From positions 1 to 6,326 of the forward strand of contig NZ_JARVGN010000094.1 in the NCBI RefSeq assembly GCF_029762515.1: DNA of 6,326 nt, written 5' to 3'. Of this stretch, positions 5,467 through 6,326 are shown piece by piece; within the stretch, counting starts at the first letter, position 1, and every line of letters starts with the position of its first letter. The stretch is from Methanocalculus sp. GTDB lineage: Archaea; Halobacteriota; Methanomicrobia; Methanomicrobiales; Methanocorpusculaceae. The notes under the pieces are model-generated. The model was given only the letters and a program-made list of their open reading frames with translations, did no database searches and was not told the DNA's origin. The translations under genes were made by a program, and so were the position numbers.

Positions 5467-6326
5467 GACAACAAGATACGCCCCCGCCCGTTTCATCACA
5501 ACTCCTGCTTCCCTGAGCATCTTTTCTGTCACTGCCCGCCCGGCACTCCTCATGAAGATGATCCGTTCAACTGCCTTTGGGCCGATCCCCGGCACCCGGA
5601 TCAGCTCTTCCCGGGTGGCGGAAGAAGGATCAATCCGGACTGATCCCGCAGCATTGATCTTCGGATCTCCCGGCAGGAGTGCTCCTTCTTCGTCAAGTGC
5701 GGCAGCGGTTTCATCCGGCGAATAGCCATAGTCACGCACCAGCGCATCGACTGCATAGAGCCCCTTTAACCGTGACGGGTTTGCCGGGGCTGCTCTGGCA
5801 AGCGGGGTGCCGGGGAGGGGGATGAGCCCCGAATAGTAGATGCTGGCAGGGGCAAACCTCCGGTATTCACGGTGCATGAAGGAGAGGATCTCACCATCTG
5901 TCTCTTCTCCCGCCCCGACAACGATCTGGGTGGTGTGGCGGCCGGGGGCGGCCTCGGCAACCCAGGCATGCCGCCGCAGCAGATCCGACTCATAGTTTTT
6001 GACAGATGCGATCTCCGAGAGCCGATCCTTGCTGACGGCTTCGAGATTGATGCTGATCCGATTGGCGAGCCGGGCCGCCTCATTGATATCGGTCCGGAGG
6101 GCGCCCGGCACCACCTTCAGGTGCAGGTATCCGGTAAATCCTCCCTTTCTCATGAGGGTGGCAGCCTCGATCAGGTCGTCCATGCTCTGACCGCAGTCAC
6201 GCGGTATTCCCGTTGAGAGGAAGAGGCCGGTGATCCGGCTCTCCTTCCAGAGTGAGCAGATAAGGTCAGCGAGCTCCTTTGGGGCAAATGCCGGCGCATT
6301 CTTCCTCCGGCATATCCCGCAGTATG
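5437..6326 (-). CDS. Radical SAM protein with C-terminal helix-hairpin-helix, putative DNA modification/repair family (N-terminus outside window)
   Basis: The frame stays open to the right edge, so the ATG at 6183 is internal; about 295 codons are visible from the minus strand. The first visible residues, YCGICRRKNAP, hold CxxC (6310-6321), the last two cysteines of the CxxxCxxC cluster that binds the 4Fe-4S cluster and S-adenosylmethionine. GLFLSTG (6208-6228), GYLHLKVVPGA, SINLEAVSKDRL, HTTQIVVGAGEETD and LIPLPGTPLA follow in the order of a radical SAM barrel. The C-terminus has a helix-hairpin-helix, LIRVPGIGPKAVERII (5557-5604), a non-specific DNA-binding element. This combination matches the family annotated as putative DNA modification/repair radical SAM protein (TIGR03916, recalled from family knowledge), usually about 400 residues. 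Its reaction is unknown to me. It converges with the AlbA_2 gene across 210 nt, and lysine codons follow the window norm (10 AAG to 2 AAA). The family call is strong. Confidence 0.9.
   Translation of the reverse strand, partial: YCGICRRKNAPAFAPKELADLICSLWKESRITGLFLSTGIPRDCGQSMDDLIEAATLMRKGGFTGYLHLKVVPGALRTDINEAARLANRISINLEAVSKDRLSEIASVKNYESDLLRRHAWVAEAAPGRHTTQIVVGAGEETDGEILSFMHREYRRFAPASIYYSGLIPLPGTPLARAAPANPSRLKGLYAVDALVRDYGYSPDETAAALDEEGALLPGDPKINAAGSVRIDPSSATREELIRVPGIGPKAVERIIFMRSAGRAVTEKMLREAGVVMKRAGAYLVVGGSVQGRLG

Noticed and set aside
5437..6183. Treating the ATG at 6183 as the true start of the minus-strand radical SAM gene.
   Set aside because: The frame is open to the window edge, and the upstream codons encode the CxxC of the Fe-S cluster and GLFLSTG, which belong to the same domain.
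1..6326. CRISPR arrays, tRNA or rRNA genes, insertion sequences and attachment sites.
   Set aside because: No regularly spaced repeats, cloverleaf-like sequence, transposase frame or paired terminal repeats were seen. Nearly all the sequence is accounted for by six protein genes.

Overview
The window most resembles a stretch of chromosome from a methanogenic archaeon of the Methanomicrobiales type. This is inferred from an archaeal-style radical SAM/helix-hairpin-helix protein, a bacterial-type MutL, start codons with no Shine-Dalgarno preceded by TATA-like boxes, and heavy use of AGG/CGG arginine codons at moderate GC. The exact genus cannot be fixed from the sequence alone.

Layout from left to right. 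(1) Positions 1-633, plus strand: the C-terminal endonuclease domain of the mismatch-repair protein MutL, cut by the left edge. (2) Positions 681-3666, plus strand: a tightly packed three-gene glycan cassette. It holds a UDP-galactopyranose-mutase-like flavoenzyme (GTG start), a GT-B (GT4-like) glycosyltransferase overlapping it by 1 nt, and a GT-A (GT2) glycosyltransferase overlapping that by 4 nt. Both internal starts have good Shine-Dalgarno sequences, so translational coupling is likely. (3) Positions 3667-3834: a spacer ending in a TATA box just before the next start codon. (4) Positions 3835-5226, plus strand: a complete AlbA_2 (Schlafen-like)/GHKL-like/winged-helix protein of the COG2865 type. 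Its lysine codon use is opposite to that of most neighbours, so it is probably an accessory gene acquired by transfer. (5) Positions 5227-5436: a mostly AT-rich gap between convergent genes, with a 14-nt perfect palindrome, an orphan TATA-like box and a long pyrimidine-rich tract. (6) Positions 5437-6326, minus strand: most of a radical SAM protein with a C-terminal helix-hairpin-helix, of the 'putative DNA modification/repair' family, cut at its N-terminus by the right edge.

How the genes work together. The three middle genes probably act in one cytoplasmic pathway that modifies a sugar and adds two residues to a lipid- or protein-linked glycan; the actual sugars cannot be read from the sequence. 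MutL and the radical SAM protein are both linked to DNA maintenance but are not adjacent or co-oriented, so no joint function is claimed. I do not see a clear new system. The points most worth a second look are the uncharacterised sugar cassette, the AlbA_2 protein whose third Schlafen-type acidic position appears lost, and the small orphan promoter and palindrome in the convergent gap.
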